Assembly (NCBI GenBank): GCA_029215795.1
Contig: JARDYH010000004.1
Location: 218,234,017-218,298,016, forward strand
Direction: 5' to 3'
From: Anniella stebbinsi
Lineage: Eukaryota; Chordata; Lepidosauria; Squamata; Anniellidae
Length of the DNA: 64,000 nucleotides
The notes beneath the pieces were generated by a model. That model did no database searches and was not told the DNA's origin. It saw nothing but the letters and a program-made list of their open reading frames with translations. This document shows positions 53,115 to 63,664 of this stretch, piece by piece (within the stretch, counting starts at the first letter, position 1; each line of letters opens with the position of its first letter). A program made the position numbers and the translations under genes.

Positions 53115-53596
53115 TGCACACTCTGGAAAATTATAACCATTTCTTACCATGCCATCTTTAACTCTCTAAAAATAATAATTTCCAGCCTGCTATCTCTGCT
53201 CCTTCCCAGTGGCCCCTTCCTTCAGAGATGGAACATGTCTAGACCTCTTGTTCCATAAATCTTCCCAGACGCCACCCCTCTTTCTGCCCGCTCTGGTTTA
53301 CAAGGACTTGACCTCTTTCTTCCAGGGCCCCCAGATGAACAGGAAGGCAAGTCTGGGCTGCAGACTTAGGAAAACAAAGCAACTCCTCCTTTCTCATCTC
53401 ATTACAAGGGAGGTTCCAAGTGAACTCCCTCAATTTACCTCCCTTCGCCTGGTTCAGTTCATGGAGCCATATGTCTGCCTCCCCATAAACCAGGGTAGAA
53501 GCTAAATATTTTTTTCCTTATTTATTCTAAAGGTGTCCACCCCCACACCCCTGCAACCAAAGACTGCAGCAGCAAAAGTTGTGCAGGGAACAGAAA

Positions 53597-53597
<1 letters not shown>

Positions 53598-53627
<30 letters not shown>

Positions 53628-53650
53628 CTTCTTCTTCTTCTTCTTCTTCA
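53598..53650. repeat. (TTC)n microsatellite
   Basis: About 17 TTC units. The complementary strand is GAA repeats, a triplex-prone polypurine run. Confidence 0.95.
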
Positions 53651-54088
53651 CCACCTACCCCTTACAGATGACTCATCCTTCCCACCCCACACTCGCTTTC
53701 ATTTGAAGAAGTGTCATGTCAATTATAGCATAAATTAGCCAGCAGGGCGATTGAGCAGATTAAGTGCAGAGAACACCGCCTGTCCTTAAAAGCACTGCGT
53801 GAGAGATGGGAACCGAGCCAGACTCTCAGTCTGCAAGCAAAGCCTGCCAGTTCAGATCTTTAAAATGCCCCAAATAAGGGATATTCCAACCATGTATATG
53901 TTTATTGCAGCACGGTTTCATAGGCAACAGCCTACTTCCTCAGATACCAGTGCTTAGGAAAACTCTTGTCGCAATAAACTAGCAAGGCCCTCTGGAAGTT
54001 GACACTTTTTAGCAGGGCTGTGCGCAGCCGCCACCACCCACACGCTTCAGAGGCTGTTTTGAAGAATCCAAAACAGCCCTGACTCAAT

Positions 54089-54546
54089 GGCTGGGTTTGG
54101 ACAACACGATAAGCAATGTGGGTGTGGGTGTGTTAAAAAGTCAATCGTCTGTTGCACTGCTTAACGTGTTGTGGGGGTGGGGGACACAAACAACTCACGG
54201 TATGCTATTTTTTTCCATTTAATCCACGAAGAAAAACAACGGGCTGCTCCGTTGCTTATCTGGAGACCCGTTGATTAAAATGTCGTGTGGCGGGCTCTGT
54301 TGTGTGTTGCGTGCGTTTTTTCCGTTGGCCATAGAGTTCTCTGGCAGGAATAGCCGAAAGTGCTCTGGCCACTCCTGTACAGCTGTCAGAACATGCAATG
54401 CATGATGGGATAGGGCTGGGAGGACTGAGGGAGGAGCACCAGCTGCCTGGAAGGATGACAGGACTTTCAGCTGCAACAGGGGGTGGAACAACATGTCATG
54501 TGGGGAGTACTGGCAACATAACCTAATATGTTGTCCGAACTCAGCC
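54089..54546. mobile_element. Harbinger-like MITE with AAT target-site duplication
   Basis: The left end GGCTGGGTTTGGACAACACG pairs with the right end, whose complement is GGCTGAGTTCGGACAACATA. Flanks AAT at 54086-54088 and AAT at 54547-54549 make an exact 3-bp duplication. The end type matches 7953-8179. The interior has no coding capacity, although a 109-codon minus-strand frame spans part of it. Confidence 0.8.
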
Positions 54547-54708
54547 AATTTGTGGTGCTTTGGGGCTGAGCCAACTCACTTGGGAACCGAATATGAAGCA
54601 AGGCTCATCCCCCCCCCCCAAAGCGGGTCAACCCTTGTGGGTTCCAGAATGACCACCACAAAGGTGACCAAAGGCACTACTCACCTGGGACACTATTTAT
54701 CCTAAGGC

Positions 54709-54885
54709 TGGCCCTACTTGGAAGTCAGTCCCACTATGCATAGTGGAGCTTACTCTTAGGTAAGTGTATGTACAGGATTGCAGCCTAACAGCACAATCCC
54801 ATGAATGACTGCTCAGTAATAAGTCTCACTGAATTCAATGGAGTTTATCTCTGGATAAATGTGCATAAGATTGCTGCCCCGATTA
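54709..54885 (+). repeat. Two tandem copies of the 75-bp dispersed repeat
   Basis: Copy 1 has 'gaagtcagtcccacta', 'ttactcttaggtaagtg' and 'ggattgcagcc'. Copy 2 has 'cagtaataagtctcactga', 'tatctctggataaatg' and 'agattgctgcc'. They are diverged from each other. Confidence 0.6.
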
Positions 54886-55727
54886 ATTGAAAAGATGCCC
54901 TGATTAATCAAGTAGCGATTTTAAAACTTTGATTTTTAATGCAAGGTCTTACCTTCGCTGCAGATGTCAAGCCCCAGCTTAAAAGAGGAATGTCCCTTCC
55001 TCACACACAGAGGAGTAATGCTGCCTCTCCTTTTTCCCTTTTTTCTTTAATTAGGAGGCATGCCTCTTCTAAGAAGAGGCTTGCTATGACACACATGCGC
55101 ATCATCTAAAAACAACATGTAGTATGCTTCGCGCTTCAAGAATACTGTTTTGTCCATATGCAAATGTATGCGAATTAAGGGAGGCACGGTAGTGCCTCCC
55201 TTGTTAAGGGCGGTCAGTAAAAAACACGTTCCACCATGTTAAAGTGATAATTGGGGAGGGGTCATTCTAACAGCCATAAAATCGAAAATATTTCACCAAT
55301 CTCTCTGAAATTTACAGGTGCCAGAAAGAAATGTTTGTTTTACATTACCTGAAAATTTCAAGAAGATTGGTGAAAGACTGAGGGAAGGAGAGCAGTTTAA
55401 AGTAAAAAGATTAAAGAATCCCTGAAAACCGAAACTGAAAATTGAACTCAGGGCTTGCGACCATTTTTGCACAGCTGTCCTTACCTTCAGGGAGCCTTTT
55501 TCATTAATCCAATGGCACGGTCTACTTCCTCCCGTTCTAGTGTAGGTGGAACTGCTTTTCTTTTTTTAAAAATCGCTTAAGTGGATTTTATTAAATTAAA
55601 GCTGTGCCTCTTTTAAGAAATCCGGTGGCCATTTTGATTATGGCACACGCTCAGTAGAGTCTCCCCCCTCCCTCCTGCGTCAGCTACAATGGCTGCTTCC
55701 TCTAGCAAAGACAGTGCTGTAGTCTCT
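54886..55727. other. Unclassified sequence with short hairpins
   Basis: A perfect 11-bp stem with 4-base loop lies at 55177-55202 ('aagggaggcac' with 'gtgcctccctt'). A smaller one at 55060-55085 uses 'gcctctt' with 'aagaggc'. 'aaatttacaggtgccag' and 'gaaaatttcaagaagattgg' near 55310-55370 resemble the repeat unit inside the 3-kb palindrome. No gene was recognised. Confidence 0.4.
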
Positions 55728-55802
55728 TCTCAGAAGTAAGTTCCATTGACTGAACGCAATGGTCTTACTCCCAGGTAAGTGTGTAGACGATTGTAGCCTT
55801 TA
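55728..55802 (+). repeat. 75-bp dispersed repeat
   Basis: 'tctcagaagtaagttccatt', 'gtcttactcccaggtaagtg' and 'acgattgtagcct' give a good match to the consensus of the other copies. Confidence 0.65.
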
Positions 55803-56295
55803 TTTTAAAAAAACAGTCTGGAACCTTAGAAGGCGGAGAGGGAGAGATGTGAGTGAGAATTCCCTCTCCTTTACAGCACTATAACTGTCGTGACTCTAGC
55901 TAACTCTCTAAAGTTCTGCTCACGACTTTAGGCACACTGACACACAACATTAACAGTGAGATTTCGTTTATTGTAATCACACGGAATTCAAAGCATATGG
56001 TTTTATTTCTGCAAACACACACTTGAAGCTGAAGACGGACCAGACAGCTTTCAGGTAGAACAGCTTAATGCAAACAGCACACACTCAGGGAATGACATTT
56101 CATTCTCACAGAAAGTCAAGGCCTTCGGCCTACAGTTTGAGATAAGCACAGAATAGAGACATTTTCTCATGACAAATTGCCAAGTCTTCAGTCTACAATT
56201 CACAGGGCCAGCCCTGTGAATTGTCTACGAAGCACCTGACACCCAACAATAACTCTACAATTAACAACTTGCTTGCATGCTTTGCATGTGTGTAT
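55803..56295. other. Unclassified sequence
   Basis: No repeat or gene was recognised upstream of the 3-kb palindrome. Confidence 0.3.
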
Positions 56296-56491
56296 GTTCA
56301 TTTTAGGGGTGTGCATCGGATCGGATCCGATCCACGATCCGAATCCGATCCGACCCAAAATCGGGAAAATCCGATCCGATCCGATCCGATCCGGACAACC
56401 TCCGATCCGATCCGATCCGATGAGGTCCGATCCGGATCGGACGCCATTTTGAATGCTTTTTCCCATAGCCAAGTATTGTTTTACAAAAATG

Positions 56492-57545
56492 CCTATAACT
56501 TTTTTATTTTTAAAGATAGAAGGATGAAACTTGGGCACATTGTAGACTTGTTAGGGGTAGTTATCTGTGAGAAATTTCAGAAAGATTGGTGCATGCATTT
56601 TGTGGCAATTAATTTTTTAATAAATACCCAGGAATGCCTATAACTTTGTCATTTTTAAAGTTACACACATGAAACTTTGCCACATTGTAGGGGGTACCTT
56701 GGGACCTATGTGTGTGAAATTTCAGAAACGTAGGTGCTTGTCTTGTGTGGCAATTAATTTTTAGAAAAATGGGTAGTAGTGGGGTAAATACAGTTACGCC
56801 TCCCATTTTTTTATTTTTGAAGATACAAACAGGAAACTTGGGCACATTACAGGTACCACTTGCCTTGATATGTGTGTGAAATTTCAGAAACATTGGAGAT
56901 TTCCTTGTGTGGCAATTAATTTTTGAAACAATGAGGAAAGAAACACCTATAACTTTGTCATTTTTAAAGTTACACACATGAAACTTTGCCACATTGTAGG
57001 TGGTACCTTGGGACCTATGTGTGTGAAATTTCAGAAACATAGGTGCTTGCCTTGTGTGGCAATTAATTTTTTAATAAATACCCAGGAATGCCTATAACTT
57101 TGTCATTTTTAAAGTTACACACATGAAACTTTGCCACATTGTAGGCGGTACCTTGGGACCTATGTGTGTGAAATTTCGGAAACGTAGGTGCTTGCCTTGT
57201 GTGGCAATTAATTTTAGAAAAATGGGTAGTGGTGGGGTAAATACAGTTACGCCTCCCACTTTTTTATTTTTGAAGATACAAACAGGAAACATGGGCACAT
57301 TACAGGTACCACTTGGCTTGATATGTGTGTAAAATTTCAGACAGCTGGGTCCAGGCATGTGGTGGCAAGGTATTTTTGAAACAATGAGGAAAGAAACGCC
57401 TATAACTTTTTTATTTTAAAAGTTAGAAGTCTGAACATTGCTCACTTTGTAGATGGGTTAGGGGTAGATATGTGTCAGAAATTTCAGAATTATAGGTCCA
57501 GGCATTTGATGGCTATGGAATTTTTAAATTACATGTTTCAAAAAA
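56492..57545 (+). repeat. Seven tandem 145-162 bp units, left arm
   Basis: Units start with 'cctataacttt' or the 'cctcccatttttttattt' variant at 56492, 56637, 56799, 56946, 57091, 57252 and 57399. A unit has 'ttttttatttttaaagat' or 'gtcatttttaaagttac', 'gaaacttgggcacatt', 'gtgtgaaatttcagaaa' and 'gtggcaattaattttt'. Spacings alternate 145, 162, 147, 145, 161, 147, so three consecutive units form a higher-order block that is itself repeated. Confidence 0.85.
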
Positions 57546-57610
57546 ATTTCTACAGAGGCCAGGTCTTCCCCTCCCGCTTCCCGCGAAGAAAAGGAAACAC
57601 TCTCTCGTCT

Positions 57611-57794
57611 CGATCCCTTTGATCCTTGCTAGTAGTATCCATTACAGGGCTCGTGTTTCCTTTCCTACTTTCACTTTTCAAGCAGAACGGCTGAGCCTAG
57701 CTGAGTTTTGCAGCCATGCGTGCAAGGAAGGATCACTCTGGTCTCGATCCCTTTGATCCTTGCTAGTAGTATCCATTACAGGGCTCGTGTCTGC
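57611..57794. repeat. Direct repeat near the palindrome centre
   Basis: 'gtctcgatccctttgatcc' then 'ttgctagtagtatccattac' and 'agggctcgtgt' occur at about 57607-57655 and again at about 57740-57790, and so appear as a mirrored pair in the right arm. The intervening sequence includes 'agcagaacggctgagcctag'. Confidence 0.75.
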
Positions 57795-58059
57795 TTTCAC
57801 TTTGTACTCAAGCAGACACGAGCCCTGTAATGGATACTACTAGCAAGGATCAAAGGGATCGAGACCAGAGTGATCCTTCCTTGCACGCATGGCTGCAAAA
57901 CTCAGCTAGGCTCAGCCGTTCTGCTTGAAAAGTGAAAGTAGGAAAGGAAACACGAGCCCTGTAATGGATACTACTAGCAAGGATCAAAGGGATCGAGACG
58001 AGAGAGTGTTTCCTTTTCTTCGCGGGAAGCGGGAGGGGAAGACCTGGCCTCTGTAGAAA

Positions 58060-59115
58060 TTTTTTTGAAACATGTAATTTAAAAATTCCATAGCCATCAA
58101 ATGCCTGGACCTATAATTCTGAAATTTCTGACACATATCTACCCCTAACCCATCTACAAAGTGAGCAATGTTCAGACTTCTAACTTTTAAAATAAAAAAG
58201 TTATAGGCGTTTCTTTCCTCATTGTTTCAAAAATACCTTGCCACCACATGCCTGGACCCAGCTGTCTGAAATTTTACACACATATCAAGCCAAGTGGTAC
58301 CTGTAATGTGCCCATGTTTCCTGTTTGTATCTTCAAAAATAAAAAAGTGGGAGGCGTAACTGTATTTACCCCACCACTACCCATTTTTCTAAAATTAATT
58401 GCCACACAAGGCAAGCACCTACGTTTCCGAAATTTCACACACATAGGTCCCAAGGTACCGCCTACAATGTGGCAAAGTTTCATGTGTGTAACTTTAAAAA
58501 TGACAAAGTTATAGGCATTCCTGGGTATTTATTAAAAAATTAATTGCCACACAAGGCAAGCACCTATGTTTCTGAAATTTCACACACATAGGTCCCAAGG
58601 TACCACCTACAATGTGGCAAAGTTTCATGTGTGTAACTTTAAAAATGACAAAGTTATAGGTGTTTCTTTCCTCATTGTTTCAAAAATTAATTGCCACACA
58701 AGGAAAGCTCCAATGTTTCTGAAATTTCACACACATATCAAGGCAAGTGGTACCTGTAATGTGCCCAAGTTTCCTGTTTGTATATTCAAAAATAAAAAAA
58801 TGGGAGGCGTAACTGTATTTACCCCACTACTACCCATTTTTCTAAAAATTAATTGCCACACAAGACAAGCACCTACGTTTCTGAAATTTCACACACATAG
58901 GTCCCAAGGTACCCCCTACAACGTGGCAAAGTTTCATGTGTGTAACTTTAAAAATGACAAAGTTATAGGCATTCCTGGGTATTTATTAAAAAATTAATTG
59001 CCACAAAATGCATGCACCAATCTTTCTGAAATTTCTCACAGATAACTACCCCTAACCAGTCTACAATGTGCCCAAGTTTCATCCTTCTATCTTTAAAAAT
59101 GAAAAAGTTATAGGC
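58060..59115 (-). repeat. Seven tandem 145-162 bp units, right arm
   Basis: The mirror image of the left-arm array, with the same unit order. A 120-bp comparison around 58677 against the left arm showed two differences. The minus-strand reading of this arm equals the plus-strand reading of the left arm. Confidence 0.85.
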
Positions 59116-59339
59116 GTTTTTGTAAAACAATACTTGGCTATGGGAAAAAGCATTCAAAATGGCGTCCGATCCGGATCGGACATCTGGTCCGATCCGATCC
59201 GACCAGCCTCCGATCCGATCCGATCCGATCCGACCCCCCAGGTCCGATTCCGATCCGCTATCCGATCCGATCCGGGGGGTCAGTGCACATCCCTAGTTCA
59301 TTTGATTATGGCTGCTGATCATTAATTTTCATATCAATT

Positions 59340-59400
59340 CAATCCAAGGCATGTCTACTCAGAAGTTAGTTCCACTGAGTGCAATGAGTCTCATTCCCAT
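59340..59400 (+). repeat. 75-bp dispersed repeat fragment
   Basis: 'ctactcagaagttagttcc' and 'actgagtgcaatgagtctca' match the left half of the dispersed unit. Confidence 0.55.
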
Positions 59401-60899
59401 TCCACTAGCTTGAAGGGATGTGTGGATTTGGCTGTACTTCTCTTTGAGAGCTCTGTGTATTTAGGGACCAAGGCTTTTTGTAAGAGAAGAGGTTAAGCTC
59501 CCCCCTCTTTTTCTTTTTTTTTTAAAAAATTCCATGTATTTGATTTTTAAAGAATTTTTATTCCTTCATTATTATTATAATTAATAATAATAATTAGTAG
59601 AAGTAGTAATACGTTTATTAATGTTACATTTATATCCTGCCTTTTTTTCCTCTTGCAAGGAACCTAAGGTGGCTTACATAATCCTCCTCCATTTTATCAG
59701 CACAACAACCCTGTAGGGTAGAAGAGTCAGTGACATTCTGAATTCTCTTAGCTTTTCTAATATTTTTTGATCAGGTTGAACAAAACTATTGTGTATTGTT
59801 ATCTCCAGTACCAACATCTTTGACAGGCTTAATATAGGATTCATTGACCACAGGCTATTTTTAGAGCAAAAAAATAAAAATAAAAATCCAAACTTGGATA
59901 GATTAAAATTAAATTGAGCAATATTTCTAAACACCCATTTAGCTATTCTTGGTACTGGGTCAGATGTAGTGATAAAAGAGGATGTTCAGACTCCATTTAG
60001 TTGATGAGTTGCAAAGAAGCTTCTCTAGTAAGGAGGAAGGGGAAAGCCCTAGACTGATCATTCTTTCAAGTGCCATATCTCCCCCACAGAAACCCATGAG
60101 GTAGGTTAGACTAAGAGTCTATGACTGGCTCAAAACCATCTAGTGAGTTTCTTCTGCTGCTCACTTTCACAGAAATGTAAAACAAATGTTTGGTAATGTT
60201 TGGGTGTATGGCATGTGCTACTTTTACCCTCACACCAAACCTGTAAAATAGATTAGGCTGGAAATTTAGGCCTGGCCCACTATCTATGTCTGTGTGCCTG
60301 TCTCTTTCATATATACACACAGAAAGGCATCCTTAGGTTTGTTCTTTACTTACTACATACCATAAACTATGTATGAATAGAGCTGTCACAAATGATGCAA
60401 TACACTCACTTTTTGCACTTCCTAATACATTTGTTTCCCAACTAACTTACTGCTAATACAGTCATGAATCTAAAACTAAAATATGTTATTTTTACTATAG
60501 TAAGATTAAAGAATCCACATACATCAAGTGCAAATCAGAGAACCTACTATTTTTCATATTAGTCTTCAAGAATTAGGATTCTTTTCCTAATTACGCCTAA
60601 CATGGAGGTTGCCTTTTTCACAGCGGCCGGATCCTGAAAAAAAATTCTACTGGACTAAAAACTCCCCAATTTATTCTGAAAGCACACAAGATGATACAGG
60701 AAAATATCCTAAATTAGAATAGGTTACAGTTTACTATATTAATTATTTTAGCTCATTTTATGCTACATGCTTTTTCCTGTGTGCATCTTAAAGTAGCAGA
60801 TTGTGATCATAATTGATCAGCAGCAAATTTGGCCATCTCACTGCTCGCTCCTATATGCATGTTGTGAAGAAAGTGGATAGGGAGGCAGTTTCTCCCTTT
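59401..60899. other. AT-rich sequence with SINE fragments
   Basis: Positions 59635-59725 are a minus-strand Sauria-type SINE tail ('caaggaacctaaggtggctt', 'cctcctccattttatcag'). Positions 60090-60165 are a minus-strand middle fragment ('gaggtaggttagactaagag', 'tgactggctcaaaacc'). 'tcacaccaaacctgt' near 60231 is a further scrap. The rest, including 60350-60900, is AT-rich and unrecognised. Confidence 0.45.
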
Positions 60900-61092
60900 C
60901 TCATAATATTAGAATGAAGGTGGAAGTGAGCAGTGATGTAGCCACATTTGGTGATGATACCAAATTATTTAGTCTTGCTAAAACAATGGAGGATTGTGAG
61001 GAGCTCCATCTCTGCATACCGAGAGAATAGCCAGGAAAAGGGCAAATGCTGTTCAATGTAAGCAAGTGTAAAGTGATGCACATTGGGGGATC
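60900..61092 (+). pseudogene. CR1-like LINE RT fragment, plus strand
   Basis: Translation across 60928-61085 gives a decayed 'ATFGDDTKLFSLAKTMEDCEELH' and then a 'KCKVLHLG'-like end. The first part matches the RT catalytic box (FADDTKL in intact CR1) and the following region. It has stops and frameshifts. The first catalytic position is altered here (G for A), though aspartates are visible. Confidence 0.65.
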
Positions 61093-61478
61093 ACAATTTC
61101 ACATCTACACTAACAGGATCTGAGCTAATTAGCGGTGACTGACCAAGAAAGAGTTTGGAGCAGGGGAGGTGGACAGCTTGATGAAAATGTTGTTCTCTCC
61201 AAATACAGACACAAAACATGAAATGCTTCTTTTCATGAGTCAGTCATAGAAAGCTTTTATTTCTGGACATTGGCTATTGAAAAATTCAAATGAGACCCCT
61301 CAGATTTCAAGTGAGAGAGCATAACTTCTGGGGTTCATTTATTATTTTGAAAAGTGGGTGCAACACATATTACTAGCTTTGATTTTATATTGGATGTCAA
61401 AATGGTGTAACATCCTAGCTGATGCTGGCTGCTTGTCAACTGTATAATATCCAGTCATCCATTACACAAAACCATGAA
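61093..61478. other. Unclassified sequence
   Basis: AT-rich, with no repeat or gene recognised. Confidence 0.3.
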
Positions 61479-61860
61479 ATTCATTAAACAAAAAACCTAC
61501 GGTTAACAAAAACAATGTTAAGGCTCCAGTTTCCAACCACCAAAAAGCAGGGAAATTGGGAGTTAAGGCTCCCAAGCCTTACGCCACATCCTCCCTAAGG
61601 AGGCAGAAAGTGCAAGTGAAATTCTCATTCTCCCAAAGCAGATAAACCATGAGGACAGGATGGAGAATATGATATGCAGAGGTGACTGTGGGGTTGTGGA
61701 AAACTGATAACGAACAACTTAGGGCCACCTACTTCTCTTTTTTTGTTTAGAGCAGCCCTTCCCCAACCTGGTGCCCTCCAAAGGTGTTGGACTACAACTC
61801 CCATCATTGCAAGTCAATATGTCCCATGGTCAGGAATGCTGGGACTTGTCATCTCAAAAA
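61479..61860. repeat. Left arm of an inverted duplication
   Basis: It runs from 'attcattaaacaaaaaacct' to 'acttgtcatctcaaa' and is the inverted copy of 62962-63350, about 95% alike by eye, over about 385 bp. It includes an embedded family E hairpin arm (61746-61857). The other arm differs by small indels such as 'ccagtttcc' against 'ccacagtttcc'. Confidence 0.85.
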
Positions 61861-61864
61861 TCTA

Positions 61865-62015
61865 GATATGCAATTTGATCTGCAGAGGTGACTGTGGGGT
61901 TGTGGGAAATGATGATGAACAACTTAGGACCAGCTACTTCTCATTTCTTAGAGCATCTCGTTATGTTGAGAGTTGCAACCCAACACATCTGACAGGCACC
62001 AGGTTGGCAAATGTT
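61865..62015. repeat. Direct partial copy of the left arm
   Basis: 'tgcagaggtgactgtggggt' and 'tgatgaacaacttaggac' repeat the text at 61675-61725 in the same direction, followed by 'caggcaccaggttgg' of the family E edge. So the locus has three related copies. Confidence 0.7.
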
Positions 62016-62961
62016 GTTCAAGAAGAAGGGAAGGCAGAATGTAGATCTCCAGATGTTTTAGAATTCAACTTGTAAAAGCCCCTATCAGCATGGGCAGTTG
62101 TCAGGGATGCCGCGAGTTGATGTCCAAAACATCAGGATAGATCTATTTTCTGCCCACATCTGTACTAAAGTATGATGTTTTCCAGCATTGTAATCAATCA
62201 AGGAACTACAAAAGAGCTGCATCATTTTAAATAATAAACTGCATAAACCAAATGAAACAACAATGAATGGATCTTGAATACATACGGTAATCCGGATAGC
62301 CCTTCAGACGTTAACATTAGTTTTCAACACATGGCATAGGATGTCTGTTTCTTGAATATCAGATAAAGGATTTATCTTACTTGTTCAGCAGTGTGAGATC
62401 AAAGGCAGAGCTACCACCTAATACTTTCATGCATCAGTATTATTTTAAAATTAAGTATGAAATTATTTTTGTCTTCCCCATAACACATAACGTGAGAGTT
62501 AAAGTGCAACACATCTGGAGAGCACCAAGCTAGAGAAGGTTGACTCCTATATTTGTCTTCTCAGAAGCCAGTGCCACTGAATTCACTAGGGCTTACTCCC
62601 AAGAGGTATAGGATTGCAAACTAATCTCATCTGAAAGGTGTTCAAGACAGCCAAACTAAACCTCTTCTGCTCCTCTGTCGCTTTGATGAGATGATGTATT
62701 GTGGAGGGATTGTGGGGAATGAACAGTATATTTTGTTTAAATATATTTTTAAGAAAAAAAAACATTGGTTCTTTGAAGGGCAGGATATTGATTAAAAGTT
62801 GGAAGTGCCTGGCACATGCTCTGGTTCTAGATCTGTAATGAATAGTGCCCCTTTTGTATCAAGCATGCTGCTATATGCGAGATGTGTTTAAGAGATGTGT
62901 TTGAGACCCTGTATTTGGTAAGGGTATGGAACAGCATTCCCCATCTTGTTGCCCTCCAGGT
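62016..62961. other. Spacer of the inverted duplication
   Basis: It contains a family E scrap at 62500-62545 ('caacacatctggagagcacc'), a 75-bp dispersed repeat at 62565-62625 ('gcttactcccaagaggtata'), and otherwise unrecognised AT-rich DNA. Confidence 0.4.
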
Positions 62962-63350
62962 GTTTGAGATGACAAGTCCCAGCATTCTTGACCATGGGAC
63001 ATACTGACTTGCAATGATGGAAGTTGTAGTCCAACACCTTTGGAGGGCACCAGGTTGGGGAAGGGCTGCTCTAAACAAAAAAAGAGAAGTAGGTGGCCCT
63101 AAGTTGTTCGTGATCAGTTTTCCACAACCCCACAGTCACCTCTGCATATCATATTCTCCATCCTGTCCTCATGGTTTATCTGCTTTGGGAGAATGAGAAT
63201 TTCACTTGCACTTTCTGCCTCCTTAGGGAGGATGTGGCGTTAAGGCTTGGGAGCCTTAACTCCCAATTTCCCTGCTTTTTGGTGGTTGGTTGGAAACTGT
63301 GGAGCCTTAACATTGTTTTTGTAAACCGTAGGTTTTTTGTTTAATGAATA
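62962..63350. repeat. Right arm of an inverted duplication
   Basis: The inverted copy of 61479-61860. Both ends of the homology are sharp: 'gatgacaagtcccagc' inside and 'tttgtttaatgaat' outside. No TIR-type end or flanking direct repeat was seen. Confidence 0.85.
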
Positions 63351-63664
63351 TAGCCAATAGATTAATCAACTGGGGGTGCTCCTAGATGAGGCTTTTATTG
63401 TGTAATCGCCTTGCCTCCTTCATGACATTTTACAGGGTGGCAGCTTCCATTTGTAACCCTCTCATGTTTCCCCAGCACTTCCTCCGCCATTAAGGAGGAA
63501 AAGAAGGAATAGCTTGCACAGTGCCCTTTTTGACTGGTACTGCTAAAAACCCTCTTGCTGGGTGCATCGCAAAACTCATACACGTATGAATTAAAATGTC
63601 TTTAATTGGATTATAAGAACATAAGAATTCCCTGGTCTGATTAGAATGGAAGTCTTTGCACAAG
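63351..63664. other. Unclassified sequence with a CR1 stub
   Basis: 'ataagaacataagaattccc' at about 63613 resembles the extreme 3' end of a minus-strand CR1 copy. Nothing else was recognised. Confidence 0.35.

Larger units (their letters stand above)
52270..54088. other. Mostly unique sequence with three microsatellites
   Basis: Microsatellites are listed separately. Positions 53690-53870 contain a repeat-free stretch ('gtcaattatagcataaatta', 'gattgagcagattaagtgc') whose composition resembles conserved non-coding DNA. A 98-codon plus-strand frame at 53209-53505 has no motif. No gene was supported. Confidence 0.3.
56304..59295. mobile_element. 3-kb fold-back hAT-like element with tandem repeat arms
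   Basis: The ends TAGGGGTGTGCA and TGCACATCCCTA differ at one position as inverted repeats. Flanks gttcattt at 56296-56303 and gttcattt at 59296-59303 make an exact 8-bp duplication, as expected of hAT transposition. The first and last 120 bp are CCGATCCGATC-type repeats and are not mirror images of each other. From about 56425 to 57795 the left arm is the inverted copy of 57811 to about 59182, with only rare differences in the parts compared. The loop is 57796-57810. Each arm holds seven 145-162 bp units followed by a unique inner segment with a 50-bp direct repeat. No transposase motif is present. Open frames appear in both arms as mirror images. Confidence 0.92.

Noticed and set aside
56492..59115. 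CRISPR-like array
   Set aside because: The units are 145-162 bp with no short identical repeat and unique spacers, and the genome is a vertebrate.
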